Positions 1-8,280 are shown, counted from the first letter of the stretch. The stretch: 37,969 nucleotides of DNA from an uncultured Actinomyces sp. (GCA_938041695.1 CALISI010000014.1:1-37969), one strand, 5' to 3'. Notes: generated by a model not told the origin, from the letters alone. Program-made: numbers and translations.

Positions 1-1
1 C

Positions 2-121
2 ATGCACGTGACGATCAGCGACAACACGAACCCGGATCTGCATCCGGTTCCTACGTTGACACCGGGTGCTAACGTCACCCCACAATCCGGTGCCCAGAGC
101 GGCGCCCAGTCGGGGGAGTGA
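2..121 (+). CDS. C-terminal end of a lipoprotein-like gene (partial, 5' end outside window)
   Basis: An open frame enters from the left edge and stops at a TGA ending at 121. The last 13 residues, PQSGAQSGAQSGE, are a Gln-Ser-Gly repeat. The next gene ends in the very similar SSQSGPQSGTQSGS, so the two are probably tandem paralogues, which would make this the tail of another small secreted lipoprotein. The stop lies 4 bp before the next start codon, so they probably share a transcript. Only the tail is visible and nothing more can be said about function. Confidence 0.6.
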   Translation: MHVTISDNTNPDLHPVPTLTPGANVTPQSGAQSGAQSGE

Positions 122-125
122 TGGT

Positions 126-809
126 ATGAGTTCTCGGTGGATAATGGCAGCCACTGCCGCCTGTGCCTCGCTGCTCCTTGCAGCGTGCGTGCCAGGGCTG
201 TCGGATGATGCCGGCCTGTATTTTGGGCGCAATGACGGGAGCGTTCCCATGGCGGAGCGTCAGACTGTGGAGGTTTACATCAGTGATACTGCACCTCGGT
301 ATGCGGGCATCATTGAGGACGTTGCGCGCGAAGCCGGCGGTGTTCTTGGGACCGACGGCGATTCTCGATACGGTGGTTGCACGACGCAGGATGAAGCAGA
401 TGTCGATATCGCGTGGGCGGCCTTAGATGTTGCATTAATCGACTATGACGACCTGCGTCGGATCGTCTGGGAGGGGGCGCAGCGCAACGGTTTTGCCTAC
501 TCAGCAACACCGGACTACAGCGGAAAGAACAATAGACGAAGCGTTGCCGTCGGGGACGAGGACGGGAATCTTGTCGTTTTTACCCATCTTGAGGGCAGGG
601 GCTTCATCAACATTAGCTTTCATTCAGGGTGTATGCTTCCAACTCATACCTATGACTTGGATACCCCCTACAAGCAATTGCCACTTCCTTCTGTTGAAGA
701 GATGTTCCCGAACCTCAGGATTGTTGATGCTTTTGATGAGAACTCCAATCTAAACCCGGAGTTGAGTTCGCAGTCGGGGCCCCAAAGCGGCACCCAGTCG
801 GGCTCGTAA
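126..809 (+). CDS. Small secreted lipoprotein of unknown function (DUF4853-like?)
   Basis: The protein has 227 residues. The N-terminus is a lipoprotein signal: a short basic start, a hydrophobic stretch and the lipobox LLAAC with the lipidated cysteine at position 21, so it should be anchored on the outer face of the membrane. I chose ATG 126 because GGGGGAG lies 7-8 bases before it and because it puts the signal peptide at the extreme N-terminus; an upstream in-frame ATG (66) would fuse the upstream gene's DNA out of frame. The mature part is about 170 residues of mixed alpha/beta character with two cysteines, then a Ser/Gln/Gly tail. It resembles small lipoproteins of Actinomyces sometimes classed as DUF4853; that name is from memory and unverified. 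The upstream partial gene ends in the same kind of tail, suggesting tandem duplication. Confidence 0.8.
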   Translation: MSSRWIMAATAACASLLLAACVPGLSDDAGLYFGRNDGSVPMAERQTVEVYISDTAPRYAGIIEDVAREAGGVLGTDGDSRYGGCTTQDEADVDIAWAALDVALIDYDDLRRIVWEGAQRNGFAYSATPDYSGKNNRRSVAVGDEDGNLVVFTHLEGRGFINISFHSGCMLPTHTYDLDTPYKQLPLPSVEEMFPNLRIVDAFDENSNLNPELSSQSGPQSGTQSGS

Positions 810-847
810 ATCCGCCCCGGCCTCGTTGATACAAGGCAGAAACGGGA

Positions 848-884
848 AAGGCGGCGAGGCGCGGACCAACCGCGCACCCGCCAC
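848..884. terminator. Possible bidirectional terminator between lipoprotein gene and purB
   Basis: An imperfect hairpin with the core GCGCGG-ACCAA-CCGCGC and an outer GGCG/CGCC pairing sits between the two convergent genes. There is no clear T-run on either side, so it is only a weak candidate. Confidence 0.35.
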
Positions 885-900
885 CCTTCGCGAATAGAGC

Positions 901-2358
901 TCAGGCCTCCCAGCGCGCCAGGCGCTCGGACAGGCCGATGTAGGTCGCAGGGGTCAGCGCAAGGAGACGCTCCTCCACCTCGGCCGGCAGACCCAGGCCC
1001 GCGATGAACTCACGCATGTCGCGCTCACCCACCTCGTGGCCGCGCGTCAGCTCCTTGAGGCGCTCGTACGGGTTCGCCATGCCCGTCGCTCCCGCGATCG
1101 CGGCCGCGCGCATCGCCTGCTGGACGGCCTCGCCGAGCACCGCCCAATTCGCATCCAAATCGCGGGCCATGCGCGCTGCGTTAATCTCGATACCGTCCAG
1201 GCCACGCACCAGGTTGTCGTAGGCCAGCACCGCGTGACCGAACGCGACGCCCACGTTGCGCTGCGTCGTCGAATCCGTCAGGTCGCGCTGCATGCGGCTG
1301 GTGACCAGCGTTGCGCCGAGCGAATCCAGCAGGGCGTTCGACACCTCCAGGTTCGCCTCCGCATTCTCGAAGCGGATCGGGTTGACCTTGTGTGGCATCG
1401 TCGACGAGCCCGTCGAGCCCTGCGCCGCCAGGTTCTGGTGGAAGTAATCCATCGAAATGTACGTCCACGCGTCCGTCGCAAGGTTGTGGGCGATGCGGCC
1501 CGCGCGCGCCACGTCCGCGTACAGCTCGGCCTGCCAGTCGTGCGATTCGATCTGCGTGGTCAGCGGGTTCCACGTCAGGCCCAGACCCTCCACGAAGGCG
1601 CGAGCCAGCGTCGGCCAATCCGCGCCCGGCACCGACACGACGTGCGCGGCCCACGTGCCCGTCGCGCCATTGATCTTGCCCAGGTACTGAGTGGCCTCGA
1701 CGCGCTTGATCTGGCGGGACAGTCGGTGCGCGAACACCGCCATCTCCTTGCCGACCGTCACGGGGGTTGCCGGCTGGCCGTGCGTGTGCGCCAGCATCGG
1801 GACGGCCGCCCCGGCCTCGGCGAGGCCACGCAGGCGATTCAGGAGCGCGCGGATCGCGGGCAGCCACACCTGCTCGGTCGCCGCCTTGATCGTCAGCGCG
1901 TACGCCAGGTTGTTGATGTCCTCGGAAGTGCAGAAGATGTGGACGACCTCGCGCAGGGTCGGCAGCGTTGTGCCCTCGCCCAGTGTGCCGGCCGCGGCCT
2001 GAAGGTATTCGCCGATCAGGTATTCGACGGCCTTGACGTCGTGGCGGGTGACGGCCTCGAACTCGCCCAGGCGCTTGATGTGGTCGGCGCCGAAATCGCG
2101 GGGGAGCGCGCGCAGGTAGTCGCGCTCCGCGTCCGTCAGCGTCGGTGCGCCCGGCAGGACCGAATTGTCGAGCAGGAAAATCAGCCACTCGATCTCGACG
2201 TGGACGCGCGCGCGGTTCAGGCCCGCCTCGGACAGGTAGTTCGCCAGGGGCGAGGCCACCGCGCGGTAGCGGCCGTCCAGCGGACTGAGCGGCTCACCCC
2301 CGCCCGCCAGGTCCGAATAGCCGTGGGCAGTGGAGAACAGTGTCATCGTGTCGCTCAT
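901..2358 (-). CDS. purB: Adenylosuccinate lyase
   Basis: Cytosolic enzyme of purine synthesis that cleaves fumarate from SAICAR and from adenylosuccinate (to AMP). The 485-residue length fits the family. The fumarase/ASL superfamily signature is clear: GSSTMPHKVNPIRFEN carries the mobile catalytic loop serine and the substrate-binding lysine. Further conserved blocks are TSEDINNLAY, LAHTHGQPATPVTVGKE and SPLDGRYR near the N-terminus. The start is ATG 2358; a second in-frame ATG four codons on (2346) is possible. The gene converges on the lipoprotein gene and diverges from the ESX-like gene, so it is probably transcribed alone. Confidence 0.97.
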   Translation of the reverse strand: MSDTMTLFSTAHGYSDLAGGGEPLSPLDGRYRAVASPLANYLSEAGLNRARVHVEIEWLIFLLDNSVLPGAPTLTDAERDYLRALPRDFGADHIKRLGEFEAVTRHDVKAVEYLIGEYLQAAAGTLGEGTTLPTLREVVHIFCTSEDINNLAYALTIKAATEQVWLPAIRALLNRLRGLAEAGAAVPMLAHTHGQPATPVTVGKEMAVFAHRLSRQIKRVEATQYLGKINGATGTWAAHVVSVPGADWPTLARAFVEGLGLTWNPLTTQIESHDWQAELYADVARAGRIAHNLATDAWTYISMDYFHQNLAAQGSTGSSTMPHKVNPIRFENAEANLEVSNALLDSLGATLVTSRMQRDLTDSTTQRNVGVAFGHAVLAYDNLVRGLDGIEINAARMARDLDANWAVLGEAVQQAMRAAAIAGATGMANPYERLKELTRGHEVGERDMREFIAGLGLPAEVEERLLALTPATYIGLSERLARWEA

Positions 2359-2451
2359 ACCCCTATCTTCGCAGAATGGGGTGCCATCGGGACGCTCAGT
2401 CCGCTCGGCGGTTCGTGGCGTGGGTAACGTACGAGGTAGGGGCTGGGTGTG

Positions 2452-2494
2452 TCATCCACAGGGGTTGGTAGCGCCGGGAAGTTATCCACAGGGG
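2452..2494 (+). promoter_or_regulatory. Pair of CACAGGG boxes 30 bp apart before the ESX-like/hydrolase operon
   Basis: TCATCCACAGGGG starts at 2452 and TTATCCACAGGGG at 2482. The second contains a perfect DnaA-box-like TTATCCACA. The same pair with the same 30-bp spacing precedes the pilin gene (25853 and 25883), and the sequence between the boxes is also related there (TTGGTAGCGC against TTGGTGGCGC). The second box starts 96 bp before ATG 2578; at the pilin gene the figure is 97. This looks like a paired operator upstream of a promoter. The binding protein is unknown. Confidence 0.6.
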
Positions 2495-2577
2495 TCGCTG
2501 TGCGAGTGGTGGCGCGGGAGCACGCAGGCGTAGCGTGCGAGGACGAGCAACGATTCTTCCAACGATGGGAGCCGACC

Positions 2578-2874
2578 ATGATCCCCGATCCCCTCAGCCC
2601 CGGCCTGTCCCTGCACGCCGCCCACGGCCTCGTCGAGACGCTGCGCTCCAGCCTTGCCGCCGCATCGTGCCCACAGTGGGTCGGCATCGCGGGCGACTCC
2701 TATCGCAACCGGCACAGAGAAGTGATTGCGAGCACTCAGGGGCTCCTCGACCAGATCCAGGCCGCCCTCGACCTCGTCCCCTCCTTCGACGAGGAACGCA
2801 ACCGAGCCCTCACCAGCGCACTCGCGGACGCTTCCACCTACCAGCCTGAACTCGTCATGCTGGGAGCGTGGTGA
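2578..2874 (+). CDS. Small ESX/WXG100-like protein
   Basis: A 98-residue, mainly helical protein without signal peptide or membrane segment. The centre has CPQWVGIAGDSYR, a W-x-G turn of the kind that joins the two helices of WXG100/ESX proteins, followed by a helix rich in Gln and Leu. Such proteins form helical hairpin dimers exported by type VII secretion. The start ATG 2578 has GGGAG 7-8 bases upstream; an earlier in-frame start (2449) would run across the operator boxes and is rejected. The next gene begins within a few bases of this stop, so the two are co-translated and the hydrolase may be its partner or cargo. Family assignment rests on size, the WxG turn and context only. Confidence 0.7.
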   Translation: MIPDPLSPGLSLHAAHGLVETLRSSLAAASCPQWVGIAGDSYRNRHREVIASTQGLLDQIQAALDLVPSFDEERNRALTSALADASTYQPELVMLGAW

Positions 2875-2876
2875 CC

Positions 2877-4562
2877 ATGGCATTCGACCCGCGCCGCGAC
2901 GTCACCGTCAACTCGGGAGCATTTCGCGTCGATGTCGACGAACTATGCGCCGCGCACACCCTCATCAGCGGCGAGGAAACGCTCGCGATCGTGCCCGCCA
3001 GGCTCGCGCTCGATGCCGCCCTCGGCGAGGCGGATGCGGTATCCGGGCTCATCCCCGAGGCCTCCGCGCGCCTCGCGTCCGCGATCACGGGGGCCCTGTC
3101 CGCCCTCAACTCGCTCGAGACCGAGATCGACTCCCTGCGGTGGAAGCTGCAGGACACCGCTCTCACATACGCGAACGCCGAGAACGGCTCCTCCCTGTGG
3201 GAGCTCGTGCCCGGCAGCCCGATGGGACCGCAGCTGAGCGTGCGGAGCCTCGGCACAATGGTCATGGGGCCTGCCGGCCTCGCGCTCACCGGAGCCTCGG
3301 CGCTCGTTCACGGCGCGCAAGACGCCTCAGCGCGCGCCGGCGCTCCCTGGCTGTCCACCCTCCTCATGCCCGGTCTTTCATCGTTAATCGCGGAAAAAGA
3401 CCTGTGTGACACCGTCATCGACGGGTTGCTCTTCAAGTACCACGTGGACGAGATGTCGGGCGCGCGCTTCCAACGCGACCTCGGCAGGTTCGCCCTGGAC
3501 GTCAACTCCCTTCCTGCGTTCCGAGGCGTCGCGCAGTCACTGGCCGGGCTGGGAGTGAGCCAGGACCTGAACTCGACGTCCACCCAATCCGCGTCCGGCG
3601 TTGCCGCGCTGGCCGCGCCCTGGGTGTCGGTCGCCCGGTACATCATGATGCGTGGCGACCACGGTGCCAGCTACGGGATCGCTGTTCGGGGAAAGGATGG
3701 GAACGCGCGTGTTCGTCCCAACGGCCTGGGCTCCCGGATTCCCTCACACCTCCTCGATGCGCGCACCCGATCCGCGCTCGCGGCCATGCCCGAGGCCGCC
3801 CCCGACAACCACTACGAAGGCATCACCACCAGCGCGGATGCCATCGAGCACATCACTGAGATGCACGGCGGAGACGCCGATAACGGAGAGATCGCCATCG
3901 AAGAACACGTAACGGTGGGGGAGGACGGGGCGACGACGCGCTCGTGGACCGTCGACATCCGAGGCACCCAAGTGTTTGACATTGGGCAGTCGGGCCCCCA
4001 GGACATGACTACCAACTTGCAGGGCGTCGCCGGCATGAACTCGGACCAGCTCGACGCCATCAAAGAGGCCATGAACGCGGCGGGCATCGCCCCGGGTGAG
4101 GCCGTCGAATTTGCCGGACACTCCCAGGGAGGAATCATGGCGGCCCAAATGGCCGCAGACCCGGACGTGCGCGCCCGCTACAACGTCGTCTCCGTCGTCA
4201 CCGCCGGCTCACCCACCGCGACAATCGCACCCAGCGACGTGCCCGTCCTCGCCTACGAAAACTCCGGCGACATCGTGCCCGGCTTGGATGGGAACGCCAC
4301 GCGTGGCGACAACGTCACGACCGTCATGTTCCACGACTACGAGGCCACGTGCCACGCCGACGATCCCGTGCCCTGCTCGCACAGTGCGCCCCTGTACGTC
4401 GACGAAATCAGGAGCACCCTGGACGCCGCCCGGGCCTCGTCCGACCCCGGCCTCGGAGCCCTGGCGGCCGCCGAGGCCCGCCGCACCCAGGCGCTCGGCC
4501 TCACCCCGGGCACCCAGACCACCATCCACCACTACCAAACGAGGCGCATCACCCAGGGGTGA
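2877..4562 (+). CDS. Alpha/beta-hydrolase (lipase-like), probable partner of the ESX-like protein
   Basis: The protein has 561 residues with no signal peptide. Residues 1 to about 230 are largely helical (rich in Ala, Leu and Glu), reminiscent of the N-terminal targeting domains of type VII substrates. The C-terminal half is an alpha/beta-hydrolase: nucleophile elbow GHSQGG with Ser416, acid candidate Asp465 in SGDIVPG, and a histidine at 486 or 502. This layout is typical of lipase or esterase-like domains of the PGAP1/Mbeg1 type. I chose ATG 2877, 10 bases after GGGAG; GTG 2871, overlapping the previous stop as GTGA, and GTG 2868 are alternatives. Coupling to the ESX-like gene suggests a secreted enzyme or toxin-like effector; this is inference. 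No immunity-type gene follows: the downstream gene is convergent. Confidence 0.75.
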   Translation: MAFDPRRDVTVNSGAFRVDVDELCAAHTLISGEETLAIVPARLALDAALGEADAVSGLIPEASARLASAITGALSALNSLETEIDSLRWKLQDTALTYANAENGSSLWELVPGSPMGPQLSVRSLGTMVMGPAGLALTGASALVHGAQDASARAGAPWLSTLLMPGLSSLIAEKDLCDTVIDGLLFKYHVDEMSGARFQRDLGRFALDVNSLPAFRGVAQSLAGLGVSQDLNSTSTQSASGVAALAAPWVSVARYIMMRGDHGASYGIAVRGKDGNARVRPNGLGSRIPSHLLDARTRSALAAMPEAAPDNHYEGITTSADAIEHITEMHGGDADNGEIAIEEHVTVGEDGATTRSWTVDIRGTQVFDIGQSGPQDMTTNLQGVAGMNSDQLDAIKEAMNAAGIAPGEAVEFAGHSQGGIMAAQMAADPDVRARYNVVSVVTAGSPTATIAPSDVPVLAYENSGDIVPGLDGNATRGDNVTTVMFHDYEATCHADDPVPCSHSAPLYVDEIRSTLDAARASSDPGLGALAAAEARRTQALGLTPGTQTTIHHYQTRRITQG

Positions 4563-4590
4563 CACGCCTCGAGACAGGGGGCAGAGCGGA

Positions 4591-4977
4591 TCAGTCGCGC
4601 TCATCCTTCTTATCGCGCAGCAGGCCCGAGACGATCGAGGACACCACGGAGGTGATGACCGCGCCCGCCAGGCACGACCAGAAGCCGCCCGTCGTCATAG
4701 GGAATCCAAGCGACGTGGACAGCCAGCCCGTCAGCGCAAACAGCAGCGAGTTCGTCACCAGGGCAAACAGGCCGAACGTCAGCACATACAGGGGGAATGC
4801 CAGTGTCTTCACGACAGGCTTAATAATCGAGTTCACCGCCGTGAACACCAAGGCGACGACCGCAAAGACGATCACCGTCTGCGAGGCCGACGACGACTCG
4901 ATCGAAATCGACGGAACCACGTGGACCGTGACCCACAGTCCGGCCATCGTGGCTAAAAGACGTGCAATGAAATCCAT
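4591..4977 (-). CDS. Holin-like 4-TM membrane protein (phage holin family, PF04020-type)
   Basis: A 128-residue integral membrane protein with four predicted hydrophobic segments and the family feature VNSIIKPVVKTLAFPLYVLT (long hydrophobic helix starting with N-x-x-I-K-P). Homologues are chromosomal in many bacteria and usually not linked to phage; their function is unknown. I start at ATG 4977 (MDFIARLL); an upstream in-frame start at 5025 adds 16 residues and would reach into the hisC leader. The charged C-terminus RDKKDERD ends in the cytosol. The gene converges on the hydrolase gene (28 bp apart) and diverges from hisC. Confidence 0.8.
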   Translation of the reverse strand: MDFIARLLATMAGLWVTVHVVPSISIESSSASQTVIVFAVVALVFTAVNSIIKPVVKTLAFPLYVLTFGLFALVTNSLLFALTGWLSTSLGFPMTTGGFWSCLAGAVITSVVSSIVSGLLRDKKDERD

Positions 4978-5042
4978 TGCTTCATTCTTGCGCAGTGGGA
5001 CGATGCTTGCACGTGCCAATTCCATGGGATAGGACTACACAC

Positions 5043-6107
5043 ATGACCAACCTGCGCATTCGTCCCGCCGTCGCCGCCCTGCCCCGCTACGTGCCGAGCA
5101 AGACGGCCCCAGGCGCCGTCAAGATCTCCTCGAACGAAATGCCGACGCCGCCCAGCCCCGCCGTGCTCGAAGCGATCGCCCGCGAACTCGAGACGATCAA
5201 CCGCTACCCCGACCTGACGGCAGCGCCCCTGCGCGAAGCCCTCGCCCAGCGCTACGGCGTCGGCGCCGACCAGGTGTGCGTGGGCACCGGCTCCTCGGCG
5301 ATCCTCGTCGCCGCCCTCTCCGCCGTCTGCCAGCCCGGCACCCAGGTCATCTACCCCTGGCGCTCCTTCGAGTCCTACCCGATCGCCGTCCCTTCCGTGG
5401 GCGGCGACCCCGTGCCCGTGGAACTCCTCCCCGATGGCACCCACGACCTGGACGCCATGCGCGCCGCGATCACGCCCGACACCGTCGCCGTCATCGTCTG
5501 CTCGCCCAACAACCCGACCGGCCCCGCCCTCACCTACGAGGAGATCGCCGCGTTCGTCGCCGACGTCCCCGACGACGTCATGATCATCGTCGACGAGGCC
5601 TACATTGACTTCGCGACCAAGCCCGGCGTGCGCACCGCGGTTCCCCTCATCGAGGACCACCCCAACGTCATCGTCATGCGCACCTTCTCCAAGGCCCACG
5701 CCCTCGCGGGCGTGCGCGTCGGCTACGCCATCGGCGAGGCCGAGGTGATCGGCGCGATCCAGGCCCTCCTCGTCCCCTTCGGCGTCAACTCCCTCGCGCT
5801 TGCCGCGGCACTCGCCTCCCTCAAGGACTCCGAGGGCGTGGCGCGCGCAGTCGCCGAGATCATCGCCGAACGCGAGCGCATCATCCCGGCGCTGCGCGGC
5901 CTCGGCTACGACATCCCCGACAGCCAGTCGAACTTCTACCTGATCCGCGGAAACGTCTACGGCCTCGTCGAAGAATGCGCACGCGTCGGCCTCATCGTGC
6001 GCCCCTTCAGCGTGGGCGTGCGCGTCTCGGTCGGCTCGCGCGAGCAGAACGACCTCTTCCTGTCCGTTGCCACCGAATTTGCGCGCACCCCGGGCATCGG
6101 CGCGTAG
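5043..6107 (+). CDS. hisC: Histidinol-phosphate aminotransferase (class I/II, PLP-dependent)
   Basis: Cytosolic PLP enzyme; converts imidazole-acetol phosphate to histidinol phosphate with glutamate. In actinobacteria close relatives (Pat) act on aromatic amino acids instead, which the sequence alone does not exclude. The protein has 354 residues, usual for the family. Visible motifs: SSNEMPTPPSP and INRYPD near the N-terminus, SPNNPTGPAL (PLP phosphate/cofactor loop), VDEAYIDF, the PLP lysine Lys217 in TFSKAHALAGVRVGY, and SQSNFYLIR with GVRVSVGS at the C-terminus. The start ATG 5043 follows GGGATAGGA; an upstream ATG at 4977 is in the overlap with the divergent gene. It stands alone, not in a his operon. 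Confidence 0.92.
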   Translation: MTNLRIRPAVAALPRYVPSKTAPGAVKISSNEMPTPPSPAVLEAIARELETINRYPDLTAAPLREALAQRYGVGADQVCVGTGSSAILVAALSAVCQPGTQVIYPWRSFESYPIAVPSVGGDPVPVELLPDGTHDLDAMRAAITPDTVAVIVCSPNNPTGPALTYEEIAAFVADVPDDVMIIVDEAYIDFATKPGVRTAVPLIEDHPNVIVMRTFSKAHALAGVRVGYAIGEAEVIGAIQALLVPFGVNSLALAAALASLKDSEGVARAVAEIIAERERIIPALRGLGYDIPDSQSNFYLIRGNVYGLVEECARVGLIVRPFSVGVRVSVGSREQNDLFLSVATEFARTPGIGA

Positions 6108-6120
6108 GGGCGTGTGCGAA

Positions 6121-6150
6121 TGGGCGCGCCCGACGAATCGGACGCGCCCA
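6121..6150. terminator. Bidirectional terminator between hisC and the YwiC-like gene
   Basis: A 13-bp stem with one mismatch (TGGGCGCGCCCGA pairing with TCGGACGCGCCCA) and loop CGAA lies between the two convergent genes. There is no strong T-run, as is common in high-GC actinobacteria. Confidence 0.65.
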
Positions 6151-6174
6151 AGGCCGCCCACCGCAGCGCTGTGA

Positions 6175-7101
6175 TTACGGGATCAACAGGGAGATGATCA
6201 GGAGAAGCGACCAACCGAGCTCGCTGAACCCGATGAGCTTGGGCGAGATCGGGCGCGCCCGCTTCCGGCTGATCGTCGGCATCACCCACGCGCGGGCCGT
6301 CAGCAACGCCCACATGAGGACCGGCCAGATCGCCAGCGCGCCGAACCACCACGCCGCGGCCGCGCACAGGGTGAACACCGCGTGCAGCAGCGTCGAACCC
6401 ACCGCCCAGCGCGGATCCCTGCGTCCACGGATCATCGAACGCACCAGCGGAACCGTGCCGATGTAGTGCAGACCGAACGCCGCGCACGTCGCCCACGCGT
6501 GGATCGACACCGCCGCCGGAGAACCATCCGCGACCGCCAGTGAAAAAGCCACGGGACCCATGATGTTACCCGCCAGGATCGACGCCGCGCGAGCCCCCAG
6601 GGAGCGCTCGCGGCCCTTCCACACGAGGGAGAGCGCGGACGAGGCCAGGGGTGCGAAAGCGATGGCCCACCACAGCAGCTGCGGACGCACAGCCAGCAGG
6701 GTGGCGCCGGGCAGGGCTGCGAGCACGCCGTAGGTGATGACCGCGGGAGCGATTCGAGCGCGGCGCTTGGCGGGCGTCTTCACCCACAAGCACACGGCCG
6801 AAAACATCTGGAACGCCATCGCCCACGCCACCAGCATGAGCACGACCGTCCATGAGAAGGAGTAGGACAGCGCCCACCCGAGCAGCGGCGGGAAAGCCAT
6901 CATCGTCCACGCGCCGTGCTGGTCGGAGATCCAGCCGTCGCGGGCGAGCTTGCGCATGTGGGGGTTGTTGTGGTGGCGCGGCTTCGGGCGTCCCTGGGGA
7001 CGCGCCGGTGCGCGGTCGGTGGCGGTCCCTGGGGCGTGTGCGGAACCGTCACCCGCGGTGCGTTCGGGCGGTGTCTGAGTCTGCGGCGGTGCACTGTGCA
7101 T
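6175..7101 (-). CDS. YwiC-like polytopic membrane protein
   Basis: A 308-residue protein: about 65 polar, Pro- and His-rich cytosolic residues, then 8-9 membrane segments. The block ISDQHGAWTMMAFPPLLGW matches the (E/Q)HGAW start of the YwiC family (Bacillus ywiC lies by nitrate-respiration genes); the function is unknown and no catalytic residues can be named. The start ATG 7101 is supported by a promoter placed for leaderless transcription: TTGAGC, 18 bp, TAAGCT, then six bases to the ATG, with no Shine-Dalgarno sequence. The gene converges on hisC and diverges from the symporter gene, sharing an inverted repeat in the control region. Confidence 0.8.
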   Translation of the reverse strand: MHSAPPQTQTPPERTAGDGSAHAPGTATDRAPARPQGRPKPRHHNNPHMRKLARDGWISDQHGAWTMMAFPPLLGWALSYSFSWTVVLMLVAWAMAFQMFSAVCLWVKTPAKRRARIAPAVITYGVLAALPGATLLAVRPQLLWWAIAFAPLASSALSLVWKGRERSLGARAASILAGNIMGPVAFSLAVADGSPAAVSIHAWATCAAFGLHYIGTVPLVRSMIRGRRDPRWAVGSTLLHAVFTLCAAAAWWFGALAIWPVLMWALLTARAWVMPTISRKRARPISPKLIGFSELGWSLLLIISLLIP

Positions 7102-7107
7102 AGCCTA

Positions 7108-7137
7108 AGCTTAGTGAAGTGGTCTTGTGAGGCTCAA
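7108..7137 (-). promoter_or_regulatory. Promoter of the YwiC-like gene, leaderless layout
   Basis: Read on the minus strand, -35 TTGAGC (7137-7132), an 18-bp spacer and -10 TAAGCT (7113-7108) are followed after six bases by the ATG at 7101. This places the transcript start at or next to the start codon. Confidence 0.5.
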
Positions 7138-7154
7138 TACTGAGCTGATCACAA
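7125..7154. repeat. Inverted repeat in the divergent control region of the YwiC-like and symporter genes
   Basis: TTGTGA (7125-7130) and TCACAA (7149-7154) flank an inner GCTCA-ATAC-TGAGC. The dyad overlaps the -35 of the YwiC-like gene, so it could be an operator. The half-site TTGTGA/TCACAA resembles Crp half-sites, but the spacing is too wide for a single Crp dimer site. Confidence 0.4.
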
Positions 7155-7202
7155 CGTGAGATGTGGAAGGGAAAATTTCAACAATCGGTGAAACATGGGG
7201 GC

Positions 7203-8186
7203 ATGTCCACATCAGACGCAGTCACAACTCAATCTCCGACCCTGTCCTCCGAGGACCGCAGCGCGCGCATCGCCGTCACGGTCTTCCCGCTGCTGATCCT
7301 GGCGGCCTTCGCGATCGCCATGATCATGCCCGCCACCTTCAAGCCGCTGGCCCCCGGCGTGAACTGGGCGCTCGGCGTCATCATGTTCGGCATGGGCCTG
7401 ACCCTGACGCTGCCCGACTTCGGACTCATCGTCAAGCGTCCTCTGCCTGTGCTCGTGGGCGTCGTCGCCCAGTACCTGATCATGCCCCTCGTCGGTTGGG
7501 CTCTGTGCTACGTGTTCCGCCTCCCCGACGCGGTCGCCGTCGGCGTCATCCTCGTCGGCTGCGCGCCCGGTGGCACGGCCTCGAACGTGATCTCCTACCT
7601 GGCGAAGGCGGACGTCGCCCTATCGGTCACCATGACCTCGATCTCGACGCTGCTCGCACCCCTCATGACGCCGCTGCTCACCGCCTGGCTGGTGGGTAAC
7701 CGCATGCCGGTTGACGGTGCGGCCATGGCGAAGAACATTCTCCTGATGGTTCTCGCCCCCGTCCTGGGCGGTTTCCTCGTGCGCTACATTGCGGGCAAGC
7801 TCGTGGAGAAGATCCTGCCGATCCTGCCCTGGATCTCCGTGCTGGGCATCTGCTACGTGCTCCTGGTCGTCGTGTCGGGTTCCGTCGGCAAGATCCTGAC
7901 GTCCGGCGCCCTCATCATCGCCGTGGTCATCTGCCACAACCTGCTCGGTTACCTCTTCGGTTACCTGGCCGGACGCGTCGGCCGCGGCTCCGACAAGGCT
8001 GCGCGCACGACCGCGATCGAGGTCGGCATGCAGAACTCGGCGCTGGCCGCGACGCTGGCAAAGACCCACTTCGCCTCCACCCCGGAGACCGCGCTCCCGG
8101 CGGCCGTCTTCTCCGTGTGGCATAACCTCTCCGGCGCGCTGCTGGCGATGTTCTTCCGTCGCTGGAAGAACGGCGGAGCGGCCTGA
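7203..8186 (+). CDS. Bile acid:sodium symporter (BASS) family transporter
   Basis: A 327-residue inner-membrane protein with 9-10 hydrophobic segments. The BASS signature region is present: MFGMGLTLTLPDF, then VGCAPGGTASNVISYLAKADVALSV, which forms the crossed helices and sodium site in this family, and EVGMQNSALAATLA in the second half repeat. Bacterial members move organic anions (bile acids, pantoate, keto acids) with sodium; the substrate here cannot be told. The start is uncertain: ATG 7203 (MSTSDAV) gives a normal N-terminus but has G-rich DNA directly against it and no spaced Shine-Dalgarno; GTG 7188 and ATG 7161 are in frame upstream. A strong hairpin terminator follows. Confidence 0.9.
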   Translation: MSTSDAVTTQSPTLSSEDRSARIAVTVFPLLILAAFAIAMIMPATFKPLAPGVNWALGVIMFGMGLTLTLPDFGLIVKRPLPVLVGVVAQYLIMPLVGWALCYVFRLPDAVAVGVILVGCAPGGTASNVISYLAKADVALSVTMTSISTLLAPLMTPLLTAWLVGNRMPVDGAAMAKNILLMVLAPVLGGFLVRYIAGKLVEKILPILPWISVLGICYVLLVVVSGSVGKILTSGALIIAVVICHNLLGYLFGYLAGRVGRGSDKAARTTAIEVGMQNSALAATLAKTHFASTPETALPAAVFSVWHNLSGALLAMFFRRWKNGGAA

Positions 8187-8255
8187 ATCGACGAGGCCGG
8201 GGCGGGGTCAGCACTGATCCCGAGTTCCGGTTCTCGACTGAGTAGATAGCGAGGA

Positions 8256-8280
8256 GGGGGCGGCCCCACGGGCCGCCCCC
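8256..8280 (+). terminator. Terminator of the symporter gene
   Basis: A perfect 11-bp stem, GGGGGCGGCCC with GGGCCGCCCCC, and a 3-base loop (CAC), followed by TTCGTCGT. Confidence 0.75.

Noticed and set aside
138..141. G-S-N-D (residues 138-141 of the metallophosphoesterase) as a lost metal site
   Set aside because: I believe close actinobacterial relatives have the same GSNDYY form, so it is probably normal for this subfamily. Coordinates given here are residue numbers of the gene at 12043-13023.
1036..2427. A 463-codon open frame antisense to purB
   Set aside because: purB has clear active-site motifs; the antisense frame has shadow composition (Arg, His, Gln) and no motif.
4953..6161. 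A 402-codon open frame antisense to hisC
   Set aside because: His/Asp/Gly-rich shadow of a well-supported enzyme gene.
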